Assembly: GCA_036365145.1 (NCBI GenBank)
Contig: JAEOAD010002712.1
Location: forward strand, 3,925,001 to 3,989,000
Direction: 5' to 3'
Source of the DNA: Orientallactaga sibirica
Taxonomy: Eukaryota; Chordata; Mammalia; Rodentia; Dipodidae
Length of the DNA: 64,000 nucleotides
Positions 1 to 10,949 of the stretch are shown here, piece by piece (within the stretch, counting starts at the first letter, position 1; each line of letters opens with the position of its first letter). The translations under genes and the position numbers were made by a program. The notes under the pieces are model-generated. The model was not told the origin of the DNA, ran no database searches, and saw only the letters and a program-made list of their open reading frames with translations.

Positions 1-1044
1 CTGTTTAGGCTGAGGGTCACTGAAGCGCTGTGATGGAATCTTCGTCCTCAAGGTGGCCGTCATGGAGCCCCTCAAACCAAGCTGTTACCTCACTTCCTGC
101 TCTGACTCCATTGCCAGCCCACCTCCTAAGGAAAGGGATCAGTCTCCTGGGAATGCTTCTGGTCAATGTGAATAATTTGTCACCATACCACAAACAGCTA
201 TTGTTCACTGGTATAAAATATCCTTTGGGTCAGGGAACTTTTCTTCAGGATATTGATTTTCGGCAATAATGCACTTGCTCTGCAGAATTTCCATTTTATT
301 TCTGTTTTTCATAATGTCACGATAACTGCTCAGTTTGTAGCAGAACGACATGAATATAAGATCGTAAGTCAGACTCCAAACCTTGGTTTTGAAGGATTCA
401 TTCCCAGCGTTTTAGGTAAGAGGCTCGTGCAGACAGTTTATCACTTTTGCCAGTTAAACGTCCTAGCATCAAAATCTGCTTCTGGAACGTCAGCATCCCG
501 TGTCTTGCCTGAGACGGGAAGAGAGAAACTGAATACAGTCCCCCCAACCCCCCCTTTTAGCTTAGCACCTCCATCACCTCCTCTTGGAGTGCTCATGGAA
601 GGGAGTCTGTGGTCCACTTGGCATCGCAGGGTGACTGGAAGACATTATGACCCAGGTCTCTCATTCAGGAGGGGCACAGTAGTGTCCTGGAAGGACTCAG
701 GATAGAAATTCCATTTAAAAGTAATTTTGGGTTATACTTAACTGTAACAGGTGCAGCAGTTTCTCTGTGAAAGGCCACCTCCTCCTGAGGGCTTGTTACT
801 CGGAACCAGGAGCCTGAGGGCACTTTGGTTCGCAGCCAGCAGGTGGCTTTTGCTGATGGGTTCGGTAGAGTTCCCACTGAGTGGTCTTACCACCGAGACT
901 GCACCTGGTCAAAGTACAGTTACCCCCCATGACCCCCAAACCAGTCTCTTTCCTCTGCTTCCCCTGAGTTGGGTACACAGGGCCCCTCTCCACAGTGTTC
1001 AGACTTCATCTGCCTTTGATATTTAATGATAAAATCTCTTTAGT
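1..1044. other. Intron or flanking DNA, nothing recognised
   Basis: No exon-like reading frame with splice sites or known domain was seen. The only compositional oddity is a C-run area at about 541-557. The short open frames here have no recognisable protein family. Confidence 0.5.
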
Positions 1045-1385
1045 AATATTTGTGTGTATGTATTTATGACGTGTGTGTTCGTGTGTGGGAGCAGGCATGC
1101 AAGTGCCACGGCACATGTATGAATGTCGCAGGACCATCTAGTGTCGCTCCTCACCGTCCACCTTGTCTGAGGTGGGGGCTCTGGCTGTTTGCTGCTGTGT
1201 CTGCCGGGCTGGCTGGCCTGCAAGCTTTGAGGGCTCTTTGGTCTCCGCCTCCCATCTTGCTGTAGCTGCTCTGGAATTACAGATATGCGCTGTTTCTTCT
1301 GGCCTTACATAGATTATGGGGAACTGAACTCAGGTCCTCATACTTGCCTGACAAATGCTTTATCCACTGAGCCATCTCCCCAGCC
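1045..1385 (-). mobile_element. GT-led composite SINE (B4/B2-superfamily-like)
   Basis: A GT-rich start (about 1050-1090) leads into a diverged body. It ends in 'ccatctccccagccc', the reverse complement of a tRNA-like SINE head. The middle has B1-like words ('ggaattacag'). This is one of about a dozen similar elements in the window. The family name is an inference; the layout is seen directly. Confidence 0.6.
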
Positions 1386-2190
1386 CTACATTTTTTAAAA
1401 ATAAATTTCTTATTTAGAGTAACGGAATGTTCACAGACATTTTTAAGGAAAAGTATAACATGACCTCAGGCACCCCTCACCGTCTTTAAGTCCTGGCAGC
1501 CATCATTTGTGTTTTAAAAACGTAATTGTGTCATCTCAGGAACGTACATGCAGAATCATAAAGGTGTCGATGTGTTTCAGTTTGAAGGTTCTCCATTGCG
1601 TGTGTCTTGGGTTGTATGTTGTGTTTCCTGCTGTGGCTGCATGTAGCCCATGCATCTGTTCAGGGATATCTGGCTTGTTGCTGGTCTTTTGGCTATTACG
1701 AATGAAGTTGCTGTGGGTGAGTTCTCATATAAGTTTTCATGTGACTACACATTCCTTTCCTTTCTTCCCCTTTGCTTCCTTCACCCCCTCTGTCTCTCTC
1801 TGTCTTCCTTTCCTTCCCTTCCTTCTCCTCTTCCTTCTCTTCCTGCTCCTCCTTCTTCATGCTCAGGAGTGGGACTGCTGGCTGGGTCATCTGGAAGTCA
1901 CACAGCATGATAAACTACCACTCTCGGCATGGCTACTCCCTTTTATATCCCTACCAACTAGGCAAGGATCTAGTTGACACCCTTTCTCTCCTGTATTTGG
2001 TATGGCCACTGCTGATCTTTATTATGGCCATTATTATCACTATTGTTTTGTTATTATTATTTTCTTTTAGCTTTTTGACGTGTGTGGCAATATTTGGTTT
2101 TGCTTGTAATTTGCGGCTTCCCCAGTGGCTAATGTGCTTATTTACCCTCTCTACATCCTTTAGGGTGAAATGATTGTTCATGTCCCCCTT
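1386..2190 (-). mobile_element. Old LINE-1 fragment, 3' region, antisense
   Basis: The sequence follows the familiar mammalian L1 3' region read backwards: 'tgcagaatcataaaggtgt', then 'cttttggctattacgaat', then 'ggagtgggactgctgg'. It is highly diverged and is split by a pyrimidine tract at 1745-1858. Confidence 0.55.
1745..1858. repeat. Polypyrimidine low-complexity tract
   Basis: About 110 bases of almost only C and T (CTTCCTTCC-type words) lie inside the old L1 fragment. The long Leu/Pro/Ser-rich open frames across it are artefacts of this composition. Confidence 0.8.
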
Positions 2191-2221
2191 TTTTTGGCAG
2201 ATAGAAAATGACTTTTAAAAA

Positions 2222-2400
2222 TATTTTTATTTTATTTTATTTTATTTTTTTTTTTTTTTTTTTCAAGGTAGGGTCTCACTCTAGCCCAGGCTGACCTGGA
2301 ATTCACTATGTAGTCTCAGGATGGCCTTGAACTCACAGTGATCCTCCTACCTCTGCCTCCCAAGTTCTGAAATTAAAGGTGTGTACCACCACGCCCGGTT
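2222..2400 (-). mobile_element. B1-like SINE (7SL-derived)
   Basis: A (TTTTA)n/T-run, which is the reversed A-tail, is followed by 'caaggtagggtctcactc' and ends with 'ccaccacgcccgg'. It is about 130 bp, the size of a B1 monomer, lying antisense to KCNH1. Confidence 0.85.
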
Positions 2401-2401
2401 C

Positions 2402-2605
2402 TAAAAAAATTTTATTTTTATTTAATTACTGAGAGAGAGAGAGAGAGAAAGAGAAAATTGGCACGCCAGGGCCTCCAGCCACTGCAAATGAACTCCAGAT
2501 ATATGTGCCACCTTGTGCATCTGGCTTATGTGGGTCCTGGGGAATCGAGCCCAGGTCCTTTGGCTTTGTAGGCAAGCACCTTAACCACTCCAATCTCTCC
2601 AGAAA
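2402..2605 (-). mobile_element. Dip-type SINE (tRNA-derived)
   Basis: Read on the minus strand it has a tRNA-like head, a middle part with 'ccagatgcacaaggtg'-like words, a CT-rich stretch (here GA repeats at 2431-2452) and an A-rich tail. Copies of 'aaaatg(a/g)cttttaaaaat' before the neighbouring B1 (about 2206) and after this element (about 2608) suggest a target duplication around the SINE pair. Confidence 0.85.
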
Positions 2606-3250
2606 ATAAAATGGCTTTTAAAAATTTATTTATTTATTGGTTTTTTAAAATAAAAATGTTGCACGCATAGACCCTGCTCTCCCTGATCCCAATTCCTCTG
2701 AGGGTCTTTGGTGGGGTTGTTGGTGTTCATTGTGGGGACCAAGAGCTTCAGTCGGTCTCTGCTGGGATGGGGAGACACCGTGTCTCAGGCTATTCCCACC
2801 CACCCTGAGGCTCCTACAGTCCTTCCACCTCCTCTTCTGAGAGTCTCCCGGAGCCTTGGTGGCAAGATAGAGATCTGAGTTAGTGTTGCTTTCTCTGTGG
2901 ACTCTGGATCTCTGTTCTTATGAGGTTCGAGTGACCACAGTGTCTGTCGCCATTTCCGTGGAACTGGTTTCAGGCTCGCCGTGAGCAGTGTTTGTGTCAC
3001 TGCTTGCGCTTTAATGACTTCTGGGTCCAGGCAGATGAGGTGGAGGCGCCTTTTATTCATTTTCTAATTGGATTTTTCTTCTCTGTTGTTGAGTTTTGAG
3101 ATTATATTGCAGATCATGTATTCTAAGCAGGGCTTCTTGCAGGATATCCCACCAGCATAGCTGATGTTCAGGATCTCTGGCAGGACATCCCTCCCAGCTC
3201 TCCGAGGCGGAGGCTGAGCTCTGGCAGGACATCCCTCCCAGTGTGGTTGA
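2606..3250. other. Unassigned repeat-like sequence
   Basis: No gene was seen. The sequence runs into L1-like sequence at about 3250 and may be a diverged L1 3' UTR, but I cannot match it confidently. It contains the short duplication listed separately. Confidence 0.35.
3175..3241. repeat. 44-bp-period duplication
   Basis: The 23-base word starting 'ctctggcaggacatccc' occurs at 3175-3197 and again at 3219-3241 without change, 44 bp apart. Confidence 0.85.
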
Positions 3251-3917
3251 TGCTCATGATCTTACAAGTCTTCAGAGTGAGTTGCACATTCTGATCAGTT
3301 TTCCCTTCTGCAGGTTGTGTCCAGTCCAAGAATACTTTGCCTAGGCCGTGATCCTGAAGATCTTCTCTTGCATTTTTTCTGAAAGCTCTTGTTGTTTTAC
3401 ATTTAATCTGCAGTCCTTTTTGGATAAGGCGTGAGCCATAGGTCAGGTTTGTGTTTTGGCCCATGGATGTCCACCTGCCCAGTGACACCTGCTACAAAGG
3501 CTGCCATCTTCCTACAGGTTCTCTTATGTTACTGTCACAAACAACGTGGGCACATTTGGGTGGGCTTAGTTCTGCATTCTTTGTTCTGTTCCATCTTCTT
3601 AGGATTGTTATTCTTCTACAATGCCCAGTCTTTTTTAGAATGTAACTTTAAAAAATAATTTATCTATGTATTTATTTGCAAGGGGGGGGGAGAATTGGCA
3701 TGCTAGGGCCTTTACCTCTAGTCACTACAAATGAACTCCAGATAAATGCACCACTTTGTGCATCTGGCTTTATGTGGGTACTGAATAGTCATTAGGCTTT
3801 GCCAGCAAGTGCCTTAACCACAGAGTCATCTCTCTAGCCCACCAATGCCCAGTCTTAATTATGGCACTTAGGATTTTCTTGAAATCAGCCATACTTATTC
3901 CTTCCATGTTTTTCATT
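3242..3917 (-). mobile_element. Old LINE-1 fragment, antisense, split by a SINE
   Basis: The words 'ttttacatttaatctgcag', 'ggataaggcgtgagcc' and 'tttggcccatggatgtcca' match the antisense C-terminal ORF2 region of mammalian L1. The fragment resumes after the SINE at 3652-3839. Confidence 0.65.
3652..3839 (-). mobile_element. Dip-type SINE
   Basis: It has a G-run (3681-3690) and the degraded head 'catctctctagccc'. The word 'aatgcccagtctt' occurs on both sides (3620 and 3844), which marks the insertion. Confidence 0.8.
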
Positions 3918-4219
3918 TTTATTTATTTTTAATTTTTTAAATTATTTTTTATTTATTTTTGAGAGAGAAACACAGAGAGAGAGAGAGAAAGAGAGGGAGA
4001 AGGAGACAGATAGAGATGGGTGTGCCAGCAGTCTCTCAGCTGCTGTGAAAGAACTCCAGATGTGTGCTCCCCCTTGTGGTCAAGTGCGGCATTGCACCCT
4101 TGCCTCACTTTGCATCTGGCTAAATGTGGAACCTGGAGATTGGAACCACTGGACATTGGAACCAGCGTTCTTCAGGCTTAGGAGGCAGGCGCCTTAACCA
4201 CTAAGCCATCTCTCCAGCA
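3918..4219 (-). mobile_element. Long Dip variant with doubled B box
   Basis: This is a longer SINE form. It carries 'cccccttgtggtcaagtg' in the middle and two tandem 'attggaacca'-type words near 4138-4165, the reversed tRNA B-box region. The head ends at 4219. Confidence 0.8.
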
Positions 4220-4279
4220 CTCATTTTTATTTTTAAATTATTTATTTTTTTCTATTACTCTACCTGTATAAAATATATA

Positions 4280-4789
4280 TTCATCTTCTTTATTTTCTAA
4301 ACAGCTTTACTGAAGTATCATTGATATACAAAACCAAAAACTGAGCATGAATTTATGTATGTTCCTTGGTGAGCTTGAACTTTGCCCTCATTCAACCCTG
4401 TTGTAGTTCTTCTAGCTCCTCGGCCTTTCCAGATAGATTGATAGATTCTAGAACAATTGTGTGCACATGTATCTGTCACACTCTTGCATTTGGTAGGAAC
4501 TGTGCTAAACTTGAGCATCAATGTGGAGAAACGGGATATTTTTGGTATGTTGGCTCTTCCCTGCTTTGAATATGGCATCTCCTTTTTTGGCTAGATTTCA
4601 TCAATATTTGATTGTTTGCAGCATTTGACAATAGTGAAGTATTAAAGACCCCCACTATTATTGCATTGGGATTTATTTCTCATTTAATATCTAGTAGACT
4701 TTGCTTTATAAAATTGGGTGCATCTGTGTTTATGATTATAATATTCTCTTGCTGACTTGTTTCCTTGATTTGCATAAAGTGGTCATCTT
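4280..4789 (-). pseudogene. LINE-1 ORF2 endonuclease remnant
   Basis: Minus-strand translation around 4600-4770 gives broken ORF2-endonuclease-like text (an APNFIKQ-like run followed by a degenerate D-F-N-T segment). Stops and frameshifts make it dead. It appears to be the downstream half of the element that resumes at about 12.58 kb. Confidence 0.55.
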
Positions 4790-5024
4790 GGGCTGGACAG
4801 ATGACTTAGCCATTAAGGCACTTGCCTGAGAAGCCTAAGAACTCTTGTTCGAATCTCCAGGTCCCACATAAGCCAGACACACAGTCATGCAAACACGCAT
4901 GTTGCACATGTGCACAAGAGGGCACATTTGTCCAGAGTTTATTTACAGTGGCTAAAGGCTCTGACATGCCCATTCTCTCTCTCTCTCTCCCTACCTCTTC
5001 TCTCTCTCAAAATCAATAAAAAAT
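4790..5024 (+). mobile_element. Dip-type SINE, sense orientation
   Basis: It starts 'gggctggacagatgac' and ends in 'caataaaaaa'. It is flanked by 'ggtcatctt' (4781) and 'ggtcttctt' (5025), a one-mismatch target-site duplication. Confidence 0.88.
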
Positions 5025-5079
5025 GGTCTTCTTTACCCCTCTTTAATTTTTAAAAAATTTTAAATTTTTAATAAAAATT

Positions 5080-5281
5080 TTGTTTTATTTATTTATTTTA
5101 GAGCAATATAGAGAGAGAGAGAATGGGCACATCAGGGCCTTCAGCCACTGCAAATGAATTTTCCAGATGCATGCACCACCTTGTGCATCTGGCTTACGTG
5201 GGTACTGGGAAATTGAGCCTCAAACCAGGGTCCTTAGACTTCATAGGTAAGTGCTTAACTGCTAAGCCATCTCTTCAGCCC
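5080..5281 (-). mobile_element. Dip-type SINE
   Basis: An AT-rich tail is followed by GA repeats (5109-5121), the 'caccttgtgcatctggc' core and the head 'ccatctcttcagccc'. It is first of three head-to-tail SINEs. Confidence 0.85.
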
Positions 5282-5294
5282 TCATTTTTATTTT

Positions 5295-5352
5295 TGTTTT
5301 AAAAATTTTATTATTTATTTATTTATTTATTTATGAGAGATAAAGTGGCAGG

Positions 5353-5383
<31 letters not shown>

Positions 5384-5536
5384 ATGGCACACCAGGGCCT
5401 CTAGCCACAGCAACTGAATTCTAGATGCATGTGCCACCTTGTGCATCTGGCTTTATAGGGGTACTGGGGAATCAAACCTGGGCAATTTAGCTTTATCAGC
5501 AAGCACCTTTAACTGTTAAGCCATCTTTCCAGCCTG
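5295..5536 (-). mobile_element. Dip-type SINE
   Basis: It has a (TTTA)n tail at 5309-5333, long GA repeats (5354-5383) and the head 'ccatctttccagcc'. It abuts the next SINE. Confidence 0.85.
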
Positions 5537-5742
5537 TTTTTTAATTTTAATTTTTATTTATTAATTTGAGAGAGAGAGGCAGATAGAAAAAGAGAACGGG
5601 CACACCAGGACCTCCAACCATTGCAAATGAACACTAGCCTCATGGGCAACCTTGTGCATCTGGCTTACATGGGTCCTGGAGAATCAAACCTGTGTCCTTT
5701 GGCTTCTCAGGCAAGCGCCTTAACCACTAAGCCATGTTGCCA
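5537..5742 (-). mobile_element. Dip-type SINE
   Basis: It has the usual layout, but the head is degraded to 'aagccatgttgcca'. It directly precedes the 3' end of the L1 at 5745. Confidence 0.8.
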
Positions 5743-6576
5743 TTTCTCCCTTTTTAAAAAAAAAATTTTATTGACAACTTCTATACTTACAGACAATAAA
5801 CCATGATATTTCCCTCCGCTTCCCCACTTTCCCCTTCACAACTCCACTCTCCATCATATCCCCTCCCTCTCTCCATCAGTCTCTTTTTTATTTGATGTCA
5901 TCATCTTTTTCTTCTATTATGAGGGTCTTGTGAAGGTATTGCTAGGCACTGCAAGGTCATGGACATCAAGGCCAATTTCTGTCTGGACAGTTGCATTGTA
6001 AGGAGTCATAGCCTTCCTTTGGCTCTTACATTCTTTCCGCCCCCTCTTCCGCAATGGACCCTGAGCCTTGGAGGGTGTGACAGAGATGTTTCAGTGCTGG
6101 ACACTCCTCTGTCCTTTCTTCTCAGCACTATCTTGCCTTTTGGGTCATCCCAGTGGTCACTGCCATCTGAAAAGAGAAGCTTCTCTAACTAAAAGTAAGA
6201 GTAGCATTAATACATGAATATGAACATTAAATTTAGTGCTTTCAGGGTAGTTTGGTGAGCATAATATATGCATTTAGCCAGACAAGGGCAGGCTTTATAC
6301 CCCTAAGGCTCATGACCTCCCCTGCCACAGGCTTTTGATTAGGTTTTCAAGTACCAGGCACGTATTCCCTCCCTTAGAGCGGGTCTCCAGTCCAATTAGA
6401 GAGCAGTTGGCTTCCCCTAGGGCAGACATGCCACTATTGCACCCATTTGGTCATTTGGCCTGTCTGGTCAAACTTGAGGCTTCCAGTGTCCACTGTTTTT
6501 ACTGCTGATGACTTCTGTCTCCCATAAGGCTGCATGCAGTGCAGCTTTTTCCAGCTCTCAGTTGGCTGGTCTACGG

Positions 6577-8345
6577 GGAGGAGGTTTTCAGCTCAGCACC
6601 AGCTTGATTTCTTAGTGACCTTGCTGCCCAGGCATGTGAAGTCTTCAGCTATAGGGTCTTACCATCTGTTACTCATGGGAAACCAAGGGCCTTGGCAATA
6701 GCCTGTAATGTTTTGGAAGCAGCAGGGACCTCCCTGGCCAACAACTCACTGGTAGTTATCCCATCTCTGGCACTGAAAATTTTCTAGTAGCAATTTATGG
6801 CTTCTGAATGTGTCATTAGCCAAAGAAGTAAGTTTTCATATGTCTTATTCAGAATATCTTGAATTTTGATCGACCCTTCCCCACCCTTCTCTTATTCAAT
6901 CTCTTCCTGTGGCCTCACTTAGGCCATTCCACTCCTTGTGATCAATACCCCATAAAGTCCTTCTTTCTCTATGCTTTCTTTCTTTCTTTCTTTTTTTTTT
7001 TTCAAGGTAGGGTCTTACTCTGGTTCAGGCTGACCTGGAATTAACTGTGTGTCAGGGTGGCCTTGAACTCACTGCAATCCTCCTACCTCTGCCTCCTGAG
7101 TGCTGGGATTAAAGGCGTGCGCCACCACGCCTGGCTTTCTATGCTTTCTTGTCACCTTTTTCCACCTTTCTGGCCTCTGCTATACACACAAGTCTAAATA
7201 ATTGTAGCTCGGATCCACATATGAGAGAGAACATTAGACGTTTGGCTTTCTGGGCCTGTTACCTCACTTAATATAATCCTTTCCAGATCCATTCATTTAC
7301 CTGCAAATTTCATAATTTCATTTTTCTTTACCTCTGAATAGAACTCCATTGTGTAAAGTACTACATCTTCATTATCCACTCATCTATGGAGGGACATCTA
7401 GGCTGGTTCCATTTCCTAGCTATTGTGAATAGAGCAGCAATAAACATGGTTGTGCAAGTATCTCTAAGGTAGGGAGAAGAGTCATTTGGATATATGCCTA
7501 GGAGTGGTATAGCTGGGAGAAGGTTTTCTGCTCAGCACCAGCTTGATTTCTCAGTGACCTTGACGCTCAGGCAAGTGAAGTCTTCAGCAATAGGGTCTTA
7601 CCATCTGTTTCTCAAGGGAAACCAAGGATCTTGGCAATAGCCTGTAATGTTTTGGATGCTACAGAGACCTCCCTGGCCAACAACTCACTGGAAGGTATCC
7701 CATCCCTGGCACTGAAAATTTTCTAGTAATAATCTATGGTTTCTGGATGTGCCATTATTCAAAAAAGTAGGTTTTCATATGTCTTATTCAGAATATCTTG
7801 AATTTTTATTGACCCTCCCCCCTGCCCTTCTTTTACACAGTCTTTTCCCTTGACTCACTTAGGCCTTTCCCCTCCCTGTAATCTGTTCTTCTACTTACAT
7901 TATATATATATATATATCATCCCCTTAAGTCCTTCCCTCTCCTCCCTCCCTTATAACATTTTTCTAGCTTATTGGCCTCTGCTACTGAGTTTTGATTCCA
8001 GCTCACACACAAGTCTATACATTTGTAGCTAGGATCCACATATGAGAGAGGACATGTGACATTTGGCTTTCTGGGCCTGGGTTACCTGACTTAGTGTAAT
8101 CCTTTCCAGATCCATCCATTTCCCTGTAAATTTCATAATTTCATTCGTCTTTACCACTGAATAGAAATCCATTGTGTAAATGTACCACATCTTTATTATC
8201 CACTCATCAGTTGAGGGACATCTAGGCTGGTTCCATTTCCTAGCTAATGTGAATAGAGCAGCAATAAACGTGGTTGTGCAGGTATCTATCTCTAAGGTAG
8301 TGAGAAGAGTCCTTCAGATATATGCTTAGGAGTGCTATAGCTGGA
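6577..8345. repeat. Tandem duplication, unit about 0.83 kb
   Basis: 6577-7515 and 7517-8345 match along their lengths, from 'ctcagcaccagcttgattt' to 'ggatatatgcctaggag' or its variant. The left copy is longer only by a B1 insertion at about 6981-7137. Both copies have point differences, so the event is not recent. Confidence 0.85.
6981..7137 (-). mobile_element. B1-like SINE
   Basis: It is flanked by a perfect target-site duplication 'tctatgctttctt' (6968-6980 and 7138-7150). It has a CTTT/T tail, then 'caaggtagggtct', and ends 'ccaccacgcctggc'. It is absent from the right-hand duplicate. Confidence 0.93.
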
Positions 8346-8650
8346 TCATATGGTAAATCTATTTTTAGCTATCTCAAGAACCTCCACGCTGACTTCCACG
8401 ATGGCTGGACCAGATTATATTCCCACCAACAGTGTGGAAGGGTTCCTTTTTTTCCACATCCACGCCAACATTTATTGTCATGTGTTTTCTTGATGGTAGC
8501 CATTCTGACAGGAATGAGATGGAATCTCAAAATAGTTTTAATTTGCATTTCCCTGATGGCTAATGATGTAGAACACTTTTTTAGATGTTTTTATGCCATC
8601 TGTATTTCTTCTGATGAGAACTCTCTATTTAGTTCCATAGCCCATTTTTA

Positions 8651-8857
8651 AAATTTTTAAAAATTTTTTTATTTATTTATTTATTAGAGACCGAGAGAAT
8701 GAGAATGGGTGTTCCAAAGCCTCTAGCCACTGCAAACGAACTCCAGATGCATGCACCCCCATATGCATCTGGCTTATGTGGGACCTGGAGAATCGAACCG
8801 GGGTTCCTTAGGCTTTTCAGGCATGTGTCTGAACCACTATGCCAGATCTCCAGCCCC
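8651..8857 (-). mobile_element. Dip-type SINE
   Basis: It sits in the L1 between 'atagcccattttta' (8637) and 'ataatccatttttt' (8858), a diverged target duplication. Its head is worn ('ccagatctccagcccc'). Confidence 0.85.
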
Positions 8858-8879
8858 ATAATCCATTTTTTAATTGGGT

Positions 8880-10243
8880 TGTCTCATTTCTTATTGTTCT
8901 GTTTTTTGAGTTCTTTGCATATTCTGGATAGTAATCCTCTGTTAGATGTATGGCTGGCAAAGATTTTCTCCCATTCTGTAGGTTGTCTCTTTGATCTTTT
9001 CACAGTGTCCTTTGCTGTACAAAAGCTTTGTAATTTCATGAGATCCCAGTGGTTGATTAGTGGTTTTATTTCCTGAGCAACTGGGTTTATATTCAGAAAG
9101 TCTTTGCCAAGACCAGTATGTTGAAGGGTTTCGCCTACCTTTTCCTCTAGTAGTTTCAGAGTTTCAGGTCTGATATTAAGGTCTTTGATCCATTTGGATT
9201 TGATTCTTGTGCATGGAGAAAGATAAGATTCTATTTTCATCCTTCTAAAGATTCATATCCAGTTTTCCCAGCACCATTTGTTGAAGAGGCTGTCTTTTCT
9301 CCAATGAGTATTTTGGTATTTTTGACAAAGATCAGGTGGCTATAGCTACCCAGACTTTTATCAGGGTCCTCTATTCTCTTCCATTGATCTACATTTCTGT
9401 TTTTGTGCCAGTACCATGCTGTTTTTATTACTATGGCTCTGTAATATAGGTTAAAATCAGGTATGGTGGTACCACCAGCCTGATTTTTGTTGTTCAAAAT
9501 TGTTTTGGCTATTCAAGTTTTTTTGTGCTTCCAGATGAATTTTAGGATGTCTTTTTCTATTTCTGTGAAGGATACCATTGGAATTTTAGTGGGGATTGCA
9601 TTAAATGTGTAGATTGCTTTAGGTAAGATTGACATTTTCACAATATTGATTCTTCCACTTCCTTGTCTTCTGCAATTTCTCCCTTGAGTGTTTTAAAATT
9701 CTCATTGTAGAGATCCTTCACTTCCTTGGTTAAATTTATTCCAAGGTACTTTATTTTATTTATTTATTTTTGAGGCAATTGTGACTGGGAGAGATTGCCT
9801 TATTTCATCCTCCACATGTTTGTTGTTAGAATATAGGAAAGCTACTGATTTCTGTGTGTTTATTCAATTTTTTTTTGCATCTATGTTCATGAGAGAGATT
9901 GGTCTGTAATTTTCTCTTTTGTTCTGTCTTTGTCTGGTTTGGGATCAGGGTGATGCTGGCTTCATAGGAGGAGTCTGGTAGAGTTCCTTCCTTTTCTATT
10001 TTATGAAAATTTTGAGAAATAGTGGTGTTAGTTCTTCCAGGAAGGTCTGGTAAAATTTACCAGTGATCCATCTGGGCCCTGGCTTTTTAAAATTGTAGAC
10101 TTTTTATAACTGCTTGTATCTCTGTACTTGTTATAGGTCTATTTAAATGGTTTATCTCATCTTGACTTAATTTTGGTAGGTCATATGAATCAAGGAAATC
10201 ATCCATTTCTTTTAGATTTTCAATCTTAGAGGCATATATATTC
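8880..10243 (-). pseudogene. LINE-1 ORF2 remnant (RT and C-terminal region)
   Basis: Two minus-strand coding blocks survive. 10243-9870 encodes the N-terminal part of reverse transcriptase and breaks off just after the MNIDAK motif. 9868-8880 encodes the C-terminal region, with [19 protein letters not shown] and [12 protein letters not shown] text typical of ORF2. The FADD catalytic segment that should lie between them is deleted at about 9868-9872. Frameshifts further split the C-terminal block. L1 ORF2p nicks DNA and reverse-transcribes L1 RNA; this copy lacks both endonuclease and catalytic RT centre. Confidence 0.85.
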
Positions 10244-10930
10244 TTAAAGTATGTTCTTATGATTTTCTGAATTTCTTTGGTATCTTTTTACCTGCATTGG
10301 CACTTCTTTCCCAATATGGGGAACTTTGTCTTCTATGATTTTGTTGAAAATACCTACTAAGCCTCTTGATTGAAGTTCTTCTCCTTCTGCTATACCCTGA
10401 ATTCTTATGTTTGATCTTTTCATAGTGTCCCAGATATCTTGAAATTCCCATTCATACCTTCCTATTAGCTTGTTTTTCTCTTTGGTGGCCTGTATTAGAT
10501 CTGCCACCTGGTCTTCTAGTTTAGATATTCTGTTCTCTCCTTCATCCATTCTACTGGTGAGACTTTCCACAGTTTTTTTATTTGACTGACTGTATTTTTG
10601 AGAGCTAGAATTTCTGCCTGGTTTTTCTTCAGTATTTCTATTTCCTTACTCATGTTTTGTAATGACCTTATTTCATTAAGCTGGTTTCCTGTGTTCTCTT
10701 TCAGGAGTTTGTTTCCTTCTTTAATTCCTTTGTTTTCTTCTTTGATTCCTTTGATTTCTTCTTTGATTTCTTTGAGTATAGGTAAAATCATTTTTTTTGA
10801 AATCTTTGCTAGGCATTTCATCTAAAACAGTCTCACTGGGGGGCATTTCTAATGGATTTATAATTTTTGGTGGGATTGTATTGTCTTGGATCTTTGTGTT
10901 TCTTATATTATAATGTTGCAATTTTTGCAT
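10244..10930 (-). pseudogene. LINE-1 ORF1 remnant
   Basis: Minus-strand frames give a Lys/Glu/Ile-rich coiled coil (10821-10516, with repeated KGIKE units). The text that follows, around DIWDTMKRSNIRIQGI (10570-10244), is the start of the L1 ORF1p RNA-recognition fold. About 60 residues into that fold it runs directly into ORF2 sequence at about 10245, so the rest of ORF1 and the ORF2 endonuclease are gone. ORF1p is the trimeric RNA-binding chaperone of L1 particles; this copy cannot encode it. Confidence 0.82.
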
Positions 10931-10949
10931 CCTGAGTTCATTTGATGCT

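Larger units (their letters stand above)
5745..8640 (-). repeat. L1 3' UTR of the 6.3-kb element
   Basis: The block starting 'ttttattgacaacttct' recurs as diverged copies at 15345-15725 and 29031-30300, so it is the 3' end of a dispersed family. A B1 (about 6981-7137) and a tandem duplication (6577-8345) lengthen this copy. Confidence 0.7.

Noticed and set aside
1507..2173. Long hydrophobic open frames that look like membrane proteins
   Set aside because: They come from a C/T-rich low-complexity tract inside an old L1; no splice framing or family.
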